64,000 nucleotides of DNA from Cydia pomonella (taxonomy: Eukaryota; Arthropoda; Insecta; Lepidoptera; Tortricidae): NCBI RefSeq assembly GCF_033807575.1, contig NC_084726.1, positions 6,820,001-6,884,000 of the forward strand, read 5' to 3'. The notes beneath the pieces were generated by a model. That model ran no database searches. It had not been told where the DNA came from and saw only the letters and a list, made by a program, of their open reading frames with translations. Position numbers and translations under genes: made by a program. Positions 53,801 to 62,982 of the stretch are shown here, in pieces; positions within the stretch are counted from its first letter, which is position 1, and every line of letters begins with the position of its first letter.

Positions 53801-55509
53801 TTTTCCCTTTGGAAAACAAACTTTTTCACTAAAACAACGGCAACAACAACAAACACTACAACAACAACACATTAACAACAACACCAACAACAGCACCACG
53901 CACACCGCGGGGCCCTCGGGTCCCACGCACCATGCAAAATTCTAACTGCTTTACCTTTTCCCTTTGGAAAACAAACTTTACACCTCTACTCTAAACCTAC
54001 AACAACAACTCATCAACAACAACACTAACAACAGCACCAACTACAAAAACAGCAATACCAACTACAGCACCATGCACACCGCGGGGCCCACGGGCCCCGC
54101 GCACCAAGCAAAATCTAGTCTTAACTAATAAGTAGGCACTTTATAGAGTAGTCAAAAAAAAGAAAGCTCCCGCCAAGTTAACACTCGGCCATCCTGATAT
54201 AGATAACACAATCCAACACTTGACCATCCTGAAATAAGACGTGACCTTATTTGACGCTCTAGATTGACACTGAGACAGATATATCTCAGTATACCGATCC
54301 ATCCAGGACATCCAGATCAAGGACAAGGACAATTACGGCGATTTCGACAGTCTCAAAAAATAAAGAAAGCTCCCGTCAAGCTAACACTCGGCTATCCTGA
54401 CATAGATAACACAATTTAACACTTGACTATCCTGAAATAAGACGTGACCTTATTTGACGCTCTAGCTTTGACACTGAGATAGATATATGCAAGTATACCG
54501 ATCCACCTGGGTCAAGGACAAGGACAATTACGGCGATCTCGACTCCATCGTTAACACCCGCAGGCATGGTCACGTCTGAAAATATCGATACGGACAAAGT
54601 GCTTAAAATATGTATACACTACTGTAATATATGGGCCATAAGGTCGTGTATACTTATTTTTGGCACATCGATCGTTTCGATGTTTTCAGACGTGACTGTA
54701 CCTTAGCCTATAAGTTGCCACTTCATAGAGTAGTCTCAAAGAATAAAGAAAGCTAACACTCGGCCATCCTGACATAGATAACACAATCTAACACATGACC
54801 ATCCTGAAATAAGACGCGACCTTATTTGACGCTCTAGCTTAGAAACTGAGTCAGATATATCTCAGTATACCGATCCACCCAGGTCAAGGACAAGGACAAT
54901 TACGGCGATCTCGACGCCATCGCCAACACCCGCAAGTCACATGTCATGTTCATAATACATGAAAGTCTGGCTTTGCATTTCGGATGTAATTAAACTTGCG
55001 TCACTGTCAAGTGTCCCTTCATACTATCAAGGAATAACAACACTTGGCCATCCTGACATAGGTAATACAGTTTACTTGGTCATTTTGATAGGGGTAACAT
55101 ACATTTACACTGCCATTCTAGCCACAACGAAGCATACAATGTATACTGCCTTTTCAGTATTTGTCTAGTAACTTTTAATCTCTACTTCTCCGCTTCAGGG
55201 GATATATTTTGTTATAAATTACAGTTTAAAATGGGAGTCTAAATTTTTTGTCCTAAAGACTACGGTTAGATTTGGTTTCTTCGCTTTCTATTCGCGGGCA
55301 GGATGTATGGCCTTTGGTACCCCCCCTTTCTTTCCTCGGGCCGTAGATGGGAGAACTGTTTAGCTTCGTTGCAATGGAATAAGTGTTTGTTTGTGCACAG
55401 GTTCGTGGCGGACAAGGAGTTCTCGGGCACGACCGCGGGCGCGGCGCGCTCCGGGCCCGTGCAGTTCGAGCGCCACGCGGGGCCCTCCGCCTCCAGCAGC
55501 CAGGAACAG
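43649..55509 (+). CDS. Bx42: SNW1/SKIP (Bx42) spliceosome and transcription co-regulator, 3' end outside the window
   Basis: Eleven plus-strand exons (43649-43665, 44165-44316, 44621-44778, 45310-45492, 46352-46431, 46680-46861, 47138-47371, 48008-48149, 49567-49700, 51080-51221, 55401-55509) join in phase to 511 codons; family members are about 535-550 aa. SNW-domain landmarks are clear: GGAFPEIHVAQYPLGMG, SNALAVQLDETGKVKY, APAQYIRYTPAQQGGAFNSG, RVIRMVEAQSDPMEPPRFQI, NWKNAKG-like HWKNAKG, YTIPLDKRLAADGRGLQQVH, RHKERQRDRNLARAAPDKR, SKGMDSGYGDDEAYNVYDK and FVADKEFSG. SNW1 joins the activated spliceosome (Prp19-linked NineTeen complex) and also bridges Notch/CSL and nuclear receptors. The conserved DPFGLDKFL tail was not found up to 64000, so the last intron would exceed 8.4 kb. 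Confidence 0.95.
44165..44316 (+). CDS. Bx42: SNW1 exon 2
   Basis: Follows TTTTTGCAG. It encodes LLPAPTQQVWDRDDELKAMR, then PPYGQRKGWVPRAEEDFG. The donor GTGATG is weak, but the phase (1) fits exon 3. Confidence 0.93.
44621..44778 (+). CDS. Bx42: SNW1 exon 3
   Basis: Follows TATTTTTCAG. It encodes (D)GGAFPEIHVAQYPLGMGAR, then SNALAVQLDETGKVKYSAIA and RQGHGADK. The donor is GTATTC, phase 0. Confidence 0.94.
44956..45094. mobile_element. MITE in SNW1 intron 3
   Basis: AGTCACCTGCAATAATATGT and ATATATTAATGCAGGTGACT arms. Confidence 0.82.
45310..45492 (+). CDS. Bx42: SNW1 exon 4
   Basis: Follows CGTCCCCAG. Sixty-one codons beginning IIYSKLTDLLPSEVL and ending LPVKAAPKA. The donor is GTAAGT. Confidence 0.94.
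46352..46431 (+). CDS. Bx42: SNW1 exon 5
   Basis: Follows TCTCTTGCAG. It encodes APAQYIRYTPAQQGGAFNSG then AKQRVI and a split Arg. This is the signature segment of the SNW domain. Confidence 0.95.
46680..46861 (+). CDS. Bx42: SNW1 exon 6
   Basis: Follows TTACTATAG. It encodes MVEAQSDPMEPPRFQINKKI, then PRAAPSPPAPVLHSPPRR and KVPPCVSHWKNAKG. It is more GC-rich than its surroundings. The donor is GTAACG. Confidence 0.95.
47138..47371 (+). CDS. Bx42: SNW1 exon 7
   Basis: Follows TGTCCTCAG. It encodes YTIPLDKRLAADGRGLQQVH, then NENFSKLAEALYIADRKAR and a charged coiled-coil-like stretch. The donor GTTGGT is non-consensus after position 2, but homology and phase place the boundary here. Confidence 0.93.
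47400..47895 (-). mobile_element. Retroposon with tRNA-like promoter in SNW1 intron 7
   Basis: The minus strand contains CTGGTCCAGCGGGTTAAGAC and GTTACGGGTTCGAATCTCG, tRNA-like A and B boxes. The plus strand shows TTTCAGCAAAATCGTTAGAG, a TA microsatellite (47819-47865) and AAGAATTGCTCGTTTAAAGG, parts of an RTE-like 3' end. A composite or two adjacent insertions. Confidence 0.6.
47819..47865. repeat. TA microsatellite
   Basis: Nearly pure (TA)n at the junction of the retroposon pieces. Confidence 0.9.
48008..48149 (+). CDS. Bx42: SNW1 exon 8
   Basis: Follows TTTTCTAG. It encodes GIRAPEEEGEGEVDESGLSA, then RHKERQRDRNLARAAPDK and a split Arg. The donor is GTAAAA. The last 114 nt are copied five times in the following intron. 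Confidence 0.94.
48150..49060 (+). repeat. Tandem array of SNW1 exon 8 copies, 160-bp unit
   Basis: Five near-identical 160-bp units follow exon 8: a 46-bp intron-like piece (GTAAAACACT...CATAGACAG) plus a 114-bp exon-like piece, at 48196-48309, 48356-48469, 48516-48629, 48676-48789 and 48836-48949. Each exon-like piece is open, 38 codons, with an AG acceptor. The first four also keep the GTAAAA donor; the fifth reads AGAGGGAATAC and has lost it. All five share E to K, A to P and D to N changes relative to exon 8, so the array grew from one diverged copy. A degraded sixth copy lies near 48990-49055. Confidence 0.93.
49567..49700 (+). CDS. Bx42: SNW1 exon 9
   Basis: Follows TTTGTAG. It encodes (R)SKLVKDRERDISEQIALGL, then AMFDQRLFNNSKGMDS. 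The donor is GTAAGT. Its phase (1) matches exon 8 and also every exon 8-like copy with a usable donor. Confidence 0.94.
49795..49920 (+). mobile_element. RTE-type retrotransposon 3'-end fragment
   Basis: GAATGAAAATCCGTTCAGTA then CATACATACATACAGACA and GACTTTGTTTTATAAGGTGT, the usual 3' end of RTE elements in insects. Confidence 0.65.
51080..51221 (+). CDS. Bx42: SNW1 exon 10
   Basis: Follows CCTATTTCAG. It encodes GYGDDEAYNVYDKPWRNQDT, then HIYRPTRGKDKDNYGDLDA and IANTRR. Only GTA of its donor is host sequence; the following TCTATA is the end of an inserted Helitron-like element. Confidence 0.93.
51400..52390 (+). repeat. About 248-bp tandem repeats with ATGGCGGC motifs in element L
   Basis: CTCGACCAAATGTCATAGAG (one variant CACAGAG) recurs at about 51428, 51677, 51925 and 52170. 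Between them are AAAATGGCGG, AAGATGGCGG and AAAATGGCCG boxes and poly-A/T tracts. The same block is inverted in R2 (about 61820-62800, four copies) and shorter in R1 (about 59440-59930, two copies). Confidence 0.85.
52683..52826. repeat. Long hairpin (element L, copy 1)
   Basis: Arms GGGAAGTTGGAGCTTAAACA and its complement TGTTTAAGCTCCAACTTCCC extend about 50 bp each around a GC-rich core. The same 143-bp hairpin recurs at 53485-53627, 57022-57164, 58821-58963, 60598-60739, 61385-61527 and 63457-63599, with one arm only at about 57806-57852. Confidence 0.9.
53485..53627. repeat. Long hairpin (element L, copy 2)
   Basis: Same inverted repeat as 52683-52826, with one arm substitution (TTTACGCTCC). 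Confidence 0.88.
54165..55152 (+). repeat. Degenerate repeats containing pieces of SNW1 exon 10
   Basis: AAGGACAAGGACAATTACGG, the 3' part of exon 10, recurs at about 54319, 54513 and 54896. The copies extend to GACAGTC, to AACACCCGCAGGCATGG, and to AACACCCGCAAGTC respectively. A piece of the exon 5' half (ACGAAGCATACAATGTATAC) is near 55128. The copies are separated by repeats of a motif like TAACACTCGGCCATCCTGAC, which also occurs in intron 8 near 48960 and 49160. The copies have lost the frame or the donor and look non-functional. Confidence 0.8.
54568..54708. mobile_element. MITE inside the SNW1 exon 10-derived repeat
   Basis: GTCACGTCTGAAAATATCGA and CGATGTTTTCAGACGTGAC arms; it interrupts the repeat just after the AACACCCGCAGG copy. 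Confidence 0.82.
55401..55509 (+). CDS. Bx42: SNW1 exon 11
   Basis: Follows TTTGTGCACAG. It encodes FVADKEFSGTTAGAARSGPV then QFERHAGPSASSSQEQ. The 3' boundary at a weak donor GTCACT is uncertain. Reading through would add about 20 unrelated residues before a stop, which could be an alternative C-terminus. Confidence 0.82.
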
Positions 55510-56683
55510 GTCACTAGTTATTTGTTTTGGTGGCCTGGAAATTGCTCCATTATCTTTTCTATTAAAAGGTAGCTTACAGGGTGCACAGCGCGAATGAATT
55601 AAAACTAACGATGCGTGTTGGCACCGTGCTAGACTCGTCGCAAGAGCTGGAACATCACTTAAAATGTATGTTAGGCCTCGGCCTAGACGCGCACGCACGC
55701 CAATACATTAGCAGAGTCGCTCGGCGGCGGGCGGCGCGGCGACTCGGTCGGCGAGGGTATGGAAGGTAAATGTAAGGAGAACGATCTATTTGTATGAAAC
55801 GTGTCCATCAACAAACCCTAACCCTGCCGCGAGACGACCTCATTTTCATGGATTTTTAGTGACGTGGCCGACGCAAATCAGCGCTCGGCTCACGCACAGT
55901 ACGGAATAACACTACACATACAAATACTCGAAATCACCTGGGGCCCAATTATCGAACGGTATTAGTCTAATATTATTAGAGTGTTGCCATGGTAACCCTT
56001 ACGATTCGGCACTTGACAGTTCGTGGACTAATGATATTAGTCTAACCACTCACATGATTCCGATTTTAACGAAAGGTGCCCTGAATTGCTCTGCCATTTC
56101 GCAGATACGACGGCACAGTGTCGTGATATCTTCAAAAATCGATAACTTTGCTTCTGCTTAAGCATTTGGAATGATTCTTTCGGTTTTATAATGGTAAAGA
56201 AACAAAGAAATTTATTTTCTTTTAGCTATTTGCTGTTATTATAAAAATTATTATTAAAAATTCACAAAGTCTACCCAAAGGAATAAATAAATGAATAAAT
56301 AAATAAATGAATAAATGATTGATTGATTGAATAATTTCCGAGTTATAGTAGAAAACTATTTTTAATAAAAAATCTAAATCGATAACATATCTTTTTTTTT
56401 AATTCAATTTAAAGAAGGCTTAATAAGCTTTTAATTGATACTAAATACCTTGATAGCTCACCTATAAAATTGCAGAGTAAAACTGAATCAAATTCTGATA
56501 AGGAACTTTCGAATTGCTCCACCTGGCGTGTAACTATGTGCTATGTTCGTGATTTTTTTGTGGCTAATTTAGACACTGAAGTACAAAAATATAGAAAAAA
56601 AACCGTTTAAGACACTAATTACCTTGAAATAAAATACATAATTTATGTAATTATCACAATGATAGTGGCTTTATAACTTAAAA
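55510..56683. other. SNW1 intron 11 segment without recognised features
   Basis: Contains a GC-rich stretch (55670-55770), an AATA-type simple repeat at 56282-56335 and AT-rich DNA. No conserved SNW1 exon (expected DPFGLDKFL) and no clear inverted-repeat element were found. Confidence 0.5.
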
Positions 56684-57021
56684 CTAGAGTTTTGCTTGGT
56701 GCGCGGGGCCCGAGGGCCCCGCGGTGTGCGTGGTGCTGTTGTTTAGTTGTTTGTCATGTTGTTGATGTTGTTGTTAATGAGTTGTTGTTGTAGTGTTTGT
56801 TGTTGTTGCTGTTGTTTAGGTGTAAAAGTTTGTTTTCCAAAGGGAAAAGGTAAAGCAGTTGTACTTTTGCTTGCAAGGAATGGTCCGCGTGCGAGCACGC
56901 ACTCCCGCAGCTCGGCCTTCGGCCTCGCGTGCTTGGGCGATCCAATGGGACGCTCCGGGCCTTCGGCCCTACGCGGAGCTCGGCCTTCGGCCTTCGCAAT
57001 ATAGTTACTTTGGGGGTTGAA

Positions 57022-57164
57022 GGGAAGTTGGAGCTTAAACACGACCCAATAGTAAAAGTGTCTTGACAAGCTCACGTCGGGCCTACGGCCTTCGGCCTCC
57101 GGCCCGCCGTTTCGCTTGTCTAAGACACTTTTACTATTGGGTCGTGTTTAAGCTCCAACTTCCC
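57022..57164. repeat. Long hairpin (element R1)
   Basis: Same 143-bp inverted repeat. A second full copy in R1 is at 58821-58963. Confidence 0.88.
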
Positions 57165-57199
57165 CGCTGGCGAGCCTCGAAGGGGACGCTTCGGGCCTT

Positions 57200-58790
57200 C
57201 GGCCCTACGCGGAGCTCGGCCTTCGGCCTTCGCTAGCCTCGACGCTTCGCCGTCGGGCCTTCGGCCCGCCGGCTCCGCTTATTAAGACAGTTGACATGTT
57301 GCCGGTTCGCGTTATAACTTTTCCCGTTATTTTTGTTGTTATTAATATAAAGAAGATTTCATTTCCAAAGGAGAAAGTTAATGCGGTTGTAATTCCGCTT
57401 TGGGCCGCACTCTCGCAGCTCGGCCTTCGGCCTCGCGTGCTTGGGCGATCCACAGGGACGCTCCGTGCCTTCGGCCCTACGCGGAGCTCGGCCTTCGGCC
57501 TTCGCTGGGTTTCGAAGCTCAGCGTCGGGCCTTCGGCCCGCCGCTTCGCTTATTAAGACAGTTAACTTGTAATTGGTTCGCTCTATAAATGCAATTTTCC
57601 CGTTATTTTTAGTATAAAGAATATTTGTTTTCCAAAGGGGAAAAGTAATGCGGTTGTACTTCCGCTTTAGGCCGCACTCTCGCAGCTCGGCCTTCGGCCT
57701 CGCGTGCTTGGGCGTTCCAATGGGACGCTCCGTGCCTTCGGCCCTACGCGGAGCTCGGCCTTCGGCCTCCTACGGCCTTCGGCCTCCGGCCCGCCGTTTC
57801 GCTTGTCTAAGACACTTTTACTATTGGGTCGTGTTTAAGCTCCAACTTCCCCGCTGGCGAGCCTCGAAGGGGACGCTTCGGGCCTTCGGCCCTACGCGGA
57901 GCTCGGCCTTCGGCCTTCGCTAGCCTCGACGCTTCGCCGTCGGGCCTTCGGCCCGCCGGCTCCGCTTATTAAGACAGTTGACTTGTTGCCGGTTCGCTTT
58001 ATAACTTTTCCCGTTATTTTTGTTGTTATTAATATAAAGAAGTTTTCTTTTCCAAAGGGGAAAGTTAATGCGGTTGTACTTCCGCTTTGGGCCGCACTCT
58101 CGCAGCTCGGCCTTCGGCCTCGCGTGCTTGGGCATTCCAATGGGACGCTCCGTGCCTTCGGCCCTACGCGGAGCTCGGCCTTCGGCCTTCGCTGGGTTTC
58201 GAAGCTCAGCGTCGGGCCTTCGGCCCGCCGCTTCGCTTATTAAGACAGTTAACTTGTAATTGGTTCGCTCTATAAATGCACTTTTCCCGTTATTTTTAGT
58301 ATAAAGAATATTTGTTTTCCAAAGGGGAAAAGTAATGCGGTTGTACTTCCGCTTTGGGCCGCACTCTCGCAGCTCGGCCTTCGGCCTCGCGTTCTTGGGC
58401 GATCCGATGGGACGCTCCGGGCCTTCGGCCCTACGCGGAGCTCGGCCTTCGGCCTTCGCTGGGTTTCGAAGCTCAGCGTCGGGCCTTCGGCCCGCCGCTT
58501 CGCTTATTAAGACAGTTAACTTGTTGTCGGTTCGCTTTATCACTTTTCCCGTTATTTTTGTTGTTATTAATATAAAGATTATTTGTTTTCCAAAGGGGAA
58601 AAGTGATGCGATTGTACTTCCACTTTGGGCCGCACTCTCGCAGCTCGGCCTTCGGCCTCGCGTGCTTGGGCGATCCAATGGGACGCTCCGGGCCTTCGGC
58701 CCTACGCGGAGCTCGGCCTGCGGCCTTCGCTGGATTTCGAAGCTCAGCGTCGGGCCTCCGGCCCGCCGCTTCGCTTACTAAGACACTCGG
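57200..58790 (-). repeat. About 270-bp palindrome-rich tandem module in element R1
   Basis: The landmark GCTTATTAAGACAG recurs near 57277, 57549, 57964, 58234 and 58502, mostly 268-272 bp apart; one 417-bp interval contains a half hairpin. Each module holds CTCGGCCTTCGGCC and GGGCCTTCGGCCC palindromes, a CGTTATTTTT AT-rich spacer and TTTTCCAAAGGGGAAA. Fewer copies occur in L (52850-53460), R2 (60740-61360) and R3 (63600-64000). Long open frames on both strands here come from the repeat composition and are not genes. Confidence 0.85.
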
Positions 58791-58820
58791 GGAGGGTTGG
58801 TTTCGCTTGGGGAGTAGTGC

Positions 58821-58963
58821 GGGAAGTTGGAGCTTAAACACGACCCAATAGTAAAAGTGTCTTGACAAGCTCACGTCGGGCCTACGGCCTTCGGCCTTCG
58901 GCCCGCCGTTTCGCTTGTCTAAGACACTTTTCCTATTGGGTCGTGTTTAAGCTCCAACTTCCC
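58821..58963. repeat. Long hairpin (element R1, copy 2)
   Basis: Same inverted repeat; the right arm reads TTTTCCTATTGGG. Confidence 0.88.
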
Positions 58964-60597
58964 CCTCTCAGGTGACGCTTCGGGCCTTCGGCCCTACGCG
59001 GAGCTCGGCCTTCGGCCTTCGCTGGCCTCGACGCGTCGCCGTCGGGCCGTCGGCCCGCCGGCTCCGCTTATCAAGACAGTTGACTTCTTGGAACGCTTGG
59101 AAGCACCGTACGCACGCAGCTCGGCCTTCGGCCTCGCTTTTAGTTACTGGGGGTTGCACGCTTGGGGGTCGGTGTGAAGGCTCCGGGCCTTCGGCCCTCC
59201 GCCGGGGTCGGCCTTCGGCCTCCCAGCCTGAAGCTCGCCCTTCGGGCTCGCTTAAGACAGTTTTTATATAGGATTTCGCTTTGTTCCTCACTCCCGCAGC
59301 TCGGCCTTCGGCCTCGCTCAAAATTACTGGGGGTGGGGCGCGCCTGGCCACTCAGGGTGAAGCTCCGGGCCTGTCGGCCCGTCGCGGGGTCGGCCTTCGG
59401 CCTCCCGGCCTGAAGCTCGCCCTTCGGGCTCGCTTAACCTACTCGAAAATTTGATTTGCCCCTGTCCGCCGCCATTTTGGATTTTCCCAAAAAATTTTTT
59501 TCACATGGTAATCTCGGGCCCCCAGGCTCGCCGCATGCCAAATCTCAGCGCGCTCGGACCAATTTGAAAAAAAAAAAAAAAAAAGTCGGCCATTTTGAAA
59601 ATTTTTGGATGCAGTTTTTTTTCTCTCAAGGCCCTCTATGACATTTGGTCGAGCACCCCCCACCTATCGCGCACCGTTTCAGAGTTGCCATACAAAACTA
59701 AAGTGGCCATTTTTTCCGCCATCTTGGATTTTTTCCAAAAATTTTTTTTTCATAGGCATCAAGAGGGTCCCGAGATTCCGTGACCAAAATTTCAGCGCGC
59801 TAGCACCAACTTGAAAATTGGCCGCCATTTTGAATCCGCCATTTTGAAAAAAAAAATGGCGGCTCTAGAAACTGCCCAGGGTCCTCTATGACATTTGGTC
59901 GAGCACCCCCCCACTATCTCTCACCGTTTGGCCGGGCCGTCAAACATTTTTCGACCCGGAAGTCGAATCCAAAAATCCATATTTTTCTGGACCTACAAAT
60001 TCCGCCCTTTTTACAAAACAATTTTTTTTTCCCACCTAAAACCCACAGTCTCCAAATAAAACCCGTATATGAGAAATCAGTCGGGATGCAGCTATATATA
60101 TTATTAACTAGATTTTGCTTGGTGCGCGGGGCCCGTGGGCCCCGCGGTGTGCATGGTGCTGTAGTTGGTATTGTTGTTTTTGTAGTTGGTGCTGTTGTTG
60201 ATGTTGTTGTTGATGAGTTATTGTTGTAGGTGCCGTTGTTTGAGTGAAAAAGTTTGTTTTCCAAAGGGAAGAAGTGTTGCAGTTGTACTTTTGTTGCGCG
60301 TGCGAGCATGCACTCGGCCTTGCGTATGTTGTTATTAATATTGTTGTTTATGTGTTGTTGTTGTAGTGTTTGTTGTTGTTGCTGTTGTTTAGGTGTAAAA
60401 GTTTGTGTTTTCCAAAGGGAAAAGGTAAAGCAGTTGTACTTTTGCTTGCAAGGAATGGTCCGCGTGCGAGCACGCACTCCCGCAGCTCGGCCTTCGGCCT
60501 CGCGTGCTTGGGCGATCCAATGGGACGCTCCGGGCCTTCGGCCCTACGCGGAGCTCGGCCTTCGGCCTTCGCAATATAGTTACTTTGGGGGTTGAAG

Positions 60598-60739
60598 GGA
60601 AGTTGGAGCGTAAACACGACCCAATAGTAAAAGTGTCTTGACAAGCTCACGTCGGGCCTACGGCCTTCGGCCTCCGGCCCGCCGTTTCGCTTGTCTAAGA
60701 CACTTTTACTATTGGGTCGTGTTTAAGCTCCAACTTCCC
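60598..60739. repeat. Long hairpin (element R2)
   Basis: Same inverted repeat. A second copy in R2 is at 61385-61527. Confidence 0.88.
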
Positions 60740-61384
60740 CGCTGGCGAACTTCGCTAGCCTCGACGCTTCGCCGTCGGGCCTTCGGCCCGCCGGCTCCGC
60801 TTATTAAGACAGTTGACTTGTTGCCGGTTCGCTTTATAACTTTTCCCGTTATTTTTGTTGTTATTAATATAAAGAAGATTTGTTTTCCAAAGGGGAAAGT
60901 TAATGCGGTTGTACTTCCGCTTTGGGCCGCACTCTCGCAGCTCGGCCTTCGGCCTCGCGTGCTTGGGCGATCCAATGGGACGCTCCGTGCCTTCGGCCCT
61001 ACGCGGAGCTCGGCCTTCGGCCTTCGCTGGGTTTCGAAGCTCAGCGTCGGGCCTTCGGCCCGCCGCTTCGCTTATTAAAACAGTTAACTTGTAACCGGTT
61101 CGCTCTATAAATGCATTTTTCCCGTTATTTTTAGTATAAAGAATACTTGTTTTCCAAAGGTGAAATGTAATGCGGTTGTACTTCCGCTTTGGGCCGCACT
61201 CTCGCAGCTCGGCCTTCGGCCTCGCGTGCTTGGCCGAACCAGTGGGACGCTCCGGGCCTTCGGCCCTACGCGGAGCTCGGCCTTCGGCCTTCGCTGGGTT
61301 TCGAAGCTCAGCGTCGGGCCTTCGGCCCGCCGCTTCGCTTATTAAGACACTCGGGGAGGGTTGGTTTCGCTTCGGGATTAGTGC

Positions 61385-61527
61385 GGGAAGTTGGAGCTTA
61401 AACACGACCCAATAGTAAAAGTGTCTTGACAAGCTCACGTCGGGCCTACGGCCTTTGGCCTTCGGCCCGCCGTTTCGCTTGTCTAAGACACTTTTCCTAT
61501 TGGGTCGTGTTTAAGCTCCAACTTCCC
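61385..61527. repeat. Long hairpin (element R2, copy 2)
   Basis: Same inverted repeat as the others in the family. Confidence 0.88.
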
Positions 61528-61819
61528 CCTCTCAGGTGACGCTTCGGGCCTTCGGCCCTACGCGGAGCTCGGCCTTCGGCCTTCGCTGGCCTCGACGCGT
61601 CGCCGTCGGGCCGTCGGCCCCCCGGCGCCGCTTATAAAGACCGTCGACGTGGTAGAACGCGTGGGAGCACCGTACGCACGCAGCTCGGCCGTCGGCCTCG
61701 CTTTTAGTTACTGGGGGTTGCACGCTTGGGGGTCGGGGTGAAGGCTCCGGGCCTTCGGCCCTCCGCCGGGGTCGGCCTTCGGCCTCCCAGCCTGAAGCTC
61801 GCCCTTCGGGCTCGCTTAA

Positions 61820-62800
61820 CCTACTTGGAAATTTTACTTTGCCCCTGTCCGCCGCCATTTTGGATTTTTCCAAAAAATTTTTTCATATGGTAATCTTGGC
61901 CCCCCAGGCTCGCCGCATGCAAAATTTCAGCGCGCTCGGGCCAACATTAAAAAAAGAAAAAAAAAAGTCGGCCATTTTGATTTTTTTTTGATGCAGTTTT
62001 ATTTGTCTTGGGGCCCTCTATGACATTTGGTCGAGCACCCCCCACCTATCATGCACCGTTTGAGAGTTGCCATACAAAAGTAAACTGGCCATTTTTCCGC
62101 CATCTTGGATTTTTTCCAAAATTTTTTTTTTCCGTACGAGTCATTGGGGCTCCGAGATACCGCGACCAAAATTTCAGAGCGCTCGGACCTTTTTGAAGTT
62201 TTAGAAAAAAAAAAGTCGGCCATTTTGAATTTTTTTTTTCTTATTCAGATTCCACTCGGAGCCCTCTATGACATTTGGTCGAGCGCCCCCGACCTATCTC
62301 TCACCGTTTAGCATGTGGGGGATTCGAAAAAAGATCCCATACAAATTTTTTTTTGAGCTAAAAAAAAAAAAAAATTTTTTTTCGAACGCGGGGGCCCATA
62401 TGTACCCACATACCGGTTCTCGGCGCTCTCGGACCGTTTTGAAATTTCGGCGCCATTTTGAGTCGGCCATTTTGAATTTTTTTAAATGCCATTCCATTTG
62501 TCTCGGGGCCCTCTATGACATTTGGTCGAGCACCCCCCACCTATCTGTCACCGTTTAAAAGTTGCCATACAAAATAAAAGTGGCCATGGTGTCCGCCATC
62601 TTGGATTTTTTCCAAAATTTTTTTTTCCATACCGATCTAGAGGGCCCCGAGATTCCGTGACCGAAATTTGAGCGCGCCGGGACCGATTTGAAAATCGGCC
62701 GCCATTTTGAATCCGCCATTTTGAAAAAAAAATGGCGGCCTCCGAAACTGCCCAGGGTCCTCTGTGACATTTGGTCGAGCACCCCCCCACTATCTCCCAC
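61820..62800 (-). repeat. About 248-bp tandem repeats in element R2
   Basis: Inverted counterpart of the block in element L, with CTATGACATTTGGTCGAGC at about 62018, 62269 and 62512 and a CTGTGACATTT variant near 62763. Confidence 0.85.
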
Positions 62801-62982
62801 CGTTTCGCCGGGCCGTCAAACATTTTTCTGTCCCGATCCGGTAGACCGAAAGTCGGATTTTTCCGGAGGTCACCGGACCGCCCCCCGTACGACCGTACCA
62901 AACTCGAATCCCCCCCGCGCCTCCTTCCGGGAGAACAATTCGTGTCAATTAATGTTCGGGCTGCAGCTTTATATAATATAGA

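Larger units (their letters stand above)
51225..54118 (+). mobile_element. Helitron-like non-autonomous element L, inside SNW1 intron 10
   Basis: 2,894 bp. The 5' end is TCTATATTATATAAAGC, preceded by A. The 3' end has a 10-bp perfect stem CGCGGGGCCC/GGGCCCCGCG (54080-54101), a 13-nt spacer and CTAG (54115-54118), followed by T. No target-site duplication is seen; insertion between A and T is the Helitron rule. From left to right it holds four about 248-bp repeats, palindrome-rich modules, two long hairpins and CAA-rich tracts. There is no Rep or helicase coding sequence. Confidence 0.85.
56684..60107 (-). mobile_element. Helitron-like element R1 (3.4 kb)
   Basis: On the minus strand the 3' end is a GC stem (56702-56723), spacer ACCAAGCAAAACT, CTAG (56687-56684), then host T. 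The 5' end TTAATAATATATATAGCTGC differs from the TCTATATTATATAAAGC end of its relatives, so it is degenerate or diverged. It directly abuts the CTAG of R2. It is longer than L and R2 because it holds more of the about 270-bp palindromic modules and only two of the 248-bp repeats. Confidence 0.8.
60108..62982 (-). mobile_element. Helitron-like element R2 (2.9 kb)
   Basis: On the minus strand it starts TCTATATTATATAAAGC at 62982 and ends with a GC stem, spacer and CTAG (60111-60108). Both ends are intact. It is a close, inverted relative of element L. It is fused head to tail to R3 on its 5' side and to R1 on its 3' side, with no host bases between. Confidence 0.85.

Noticed and set aside
55569..55780. 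A small gene on either strand in the GC-rich segment of SNW1 intron 11
   Set aside because: Frames overlap on opposite strands, with no recognisable domain or splice context.
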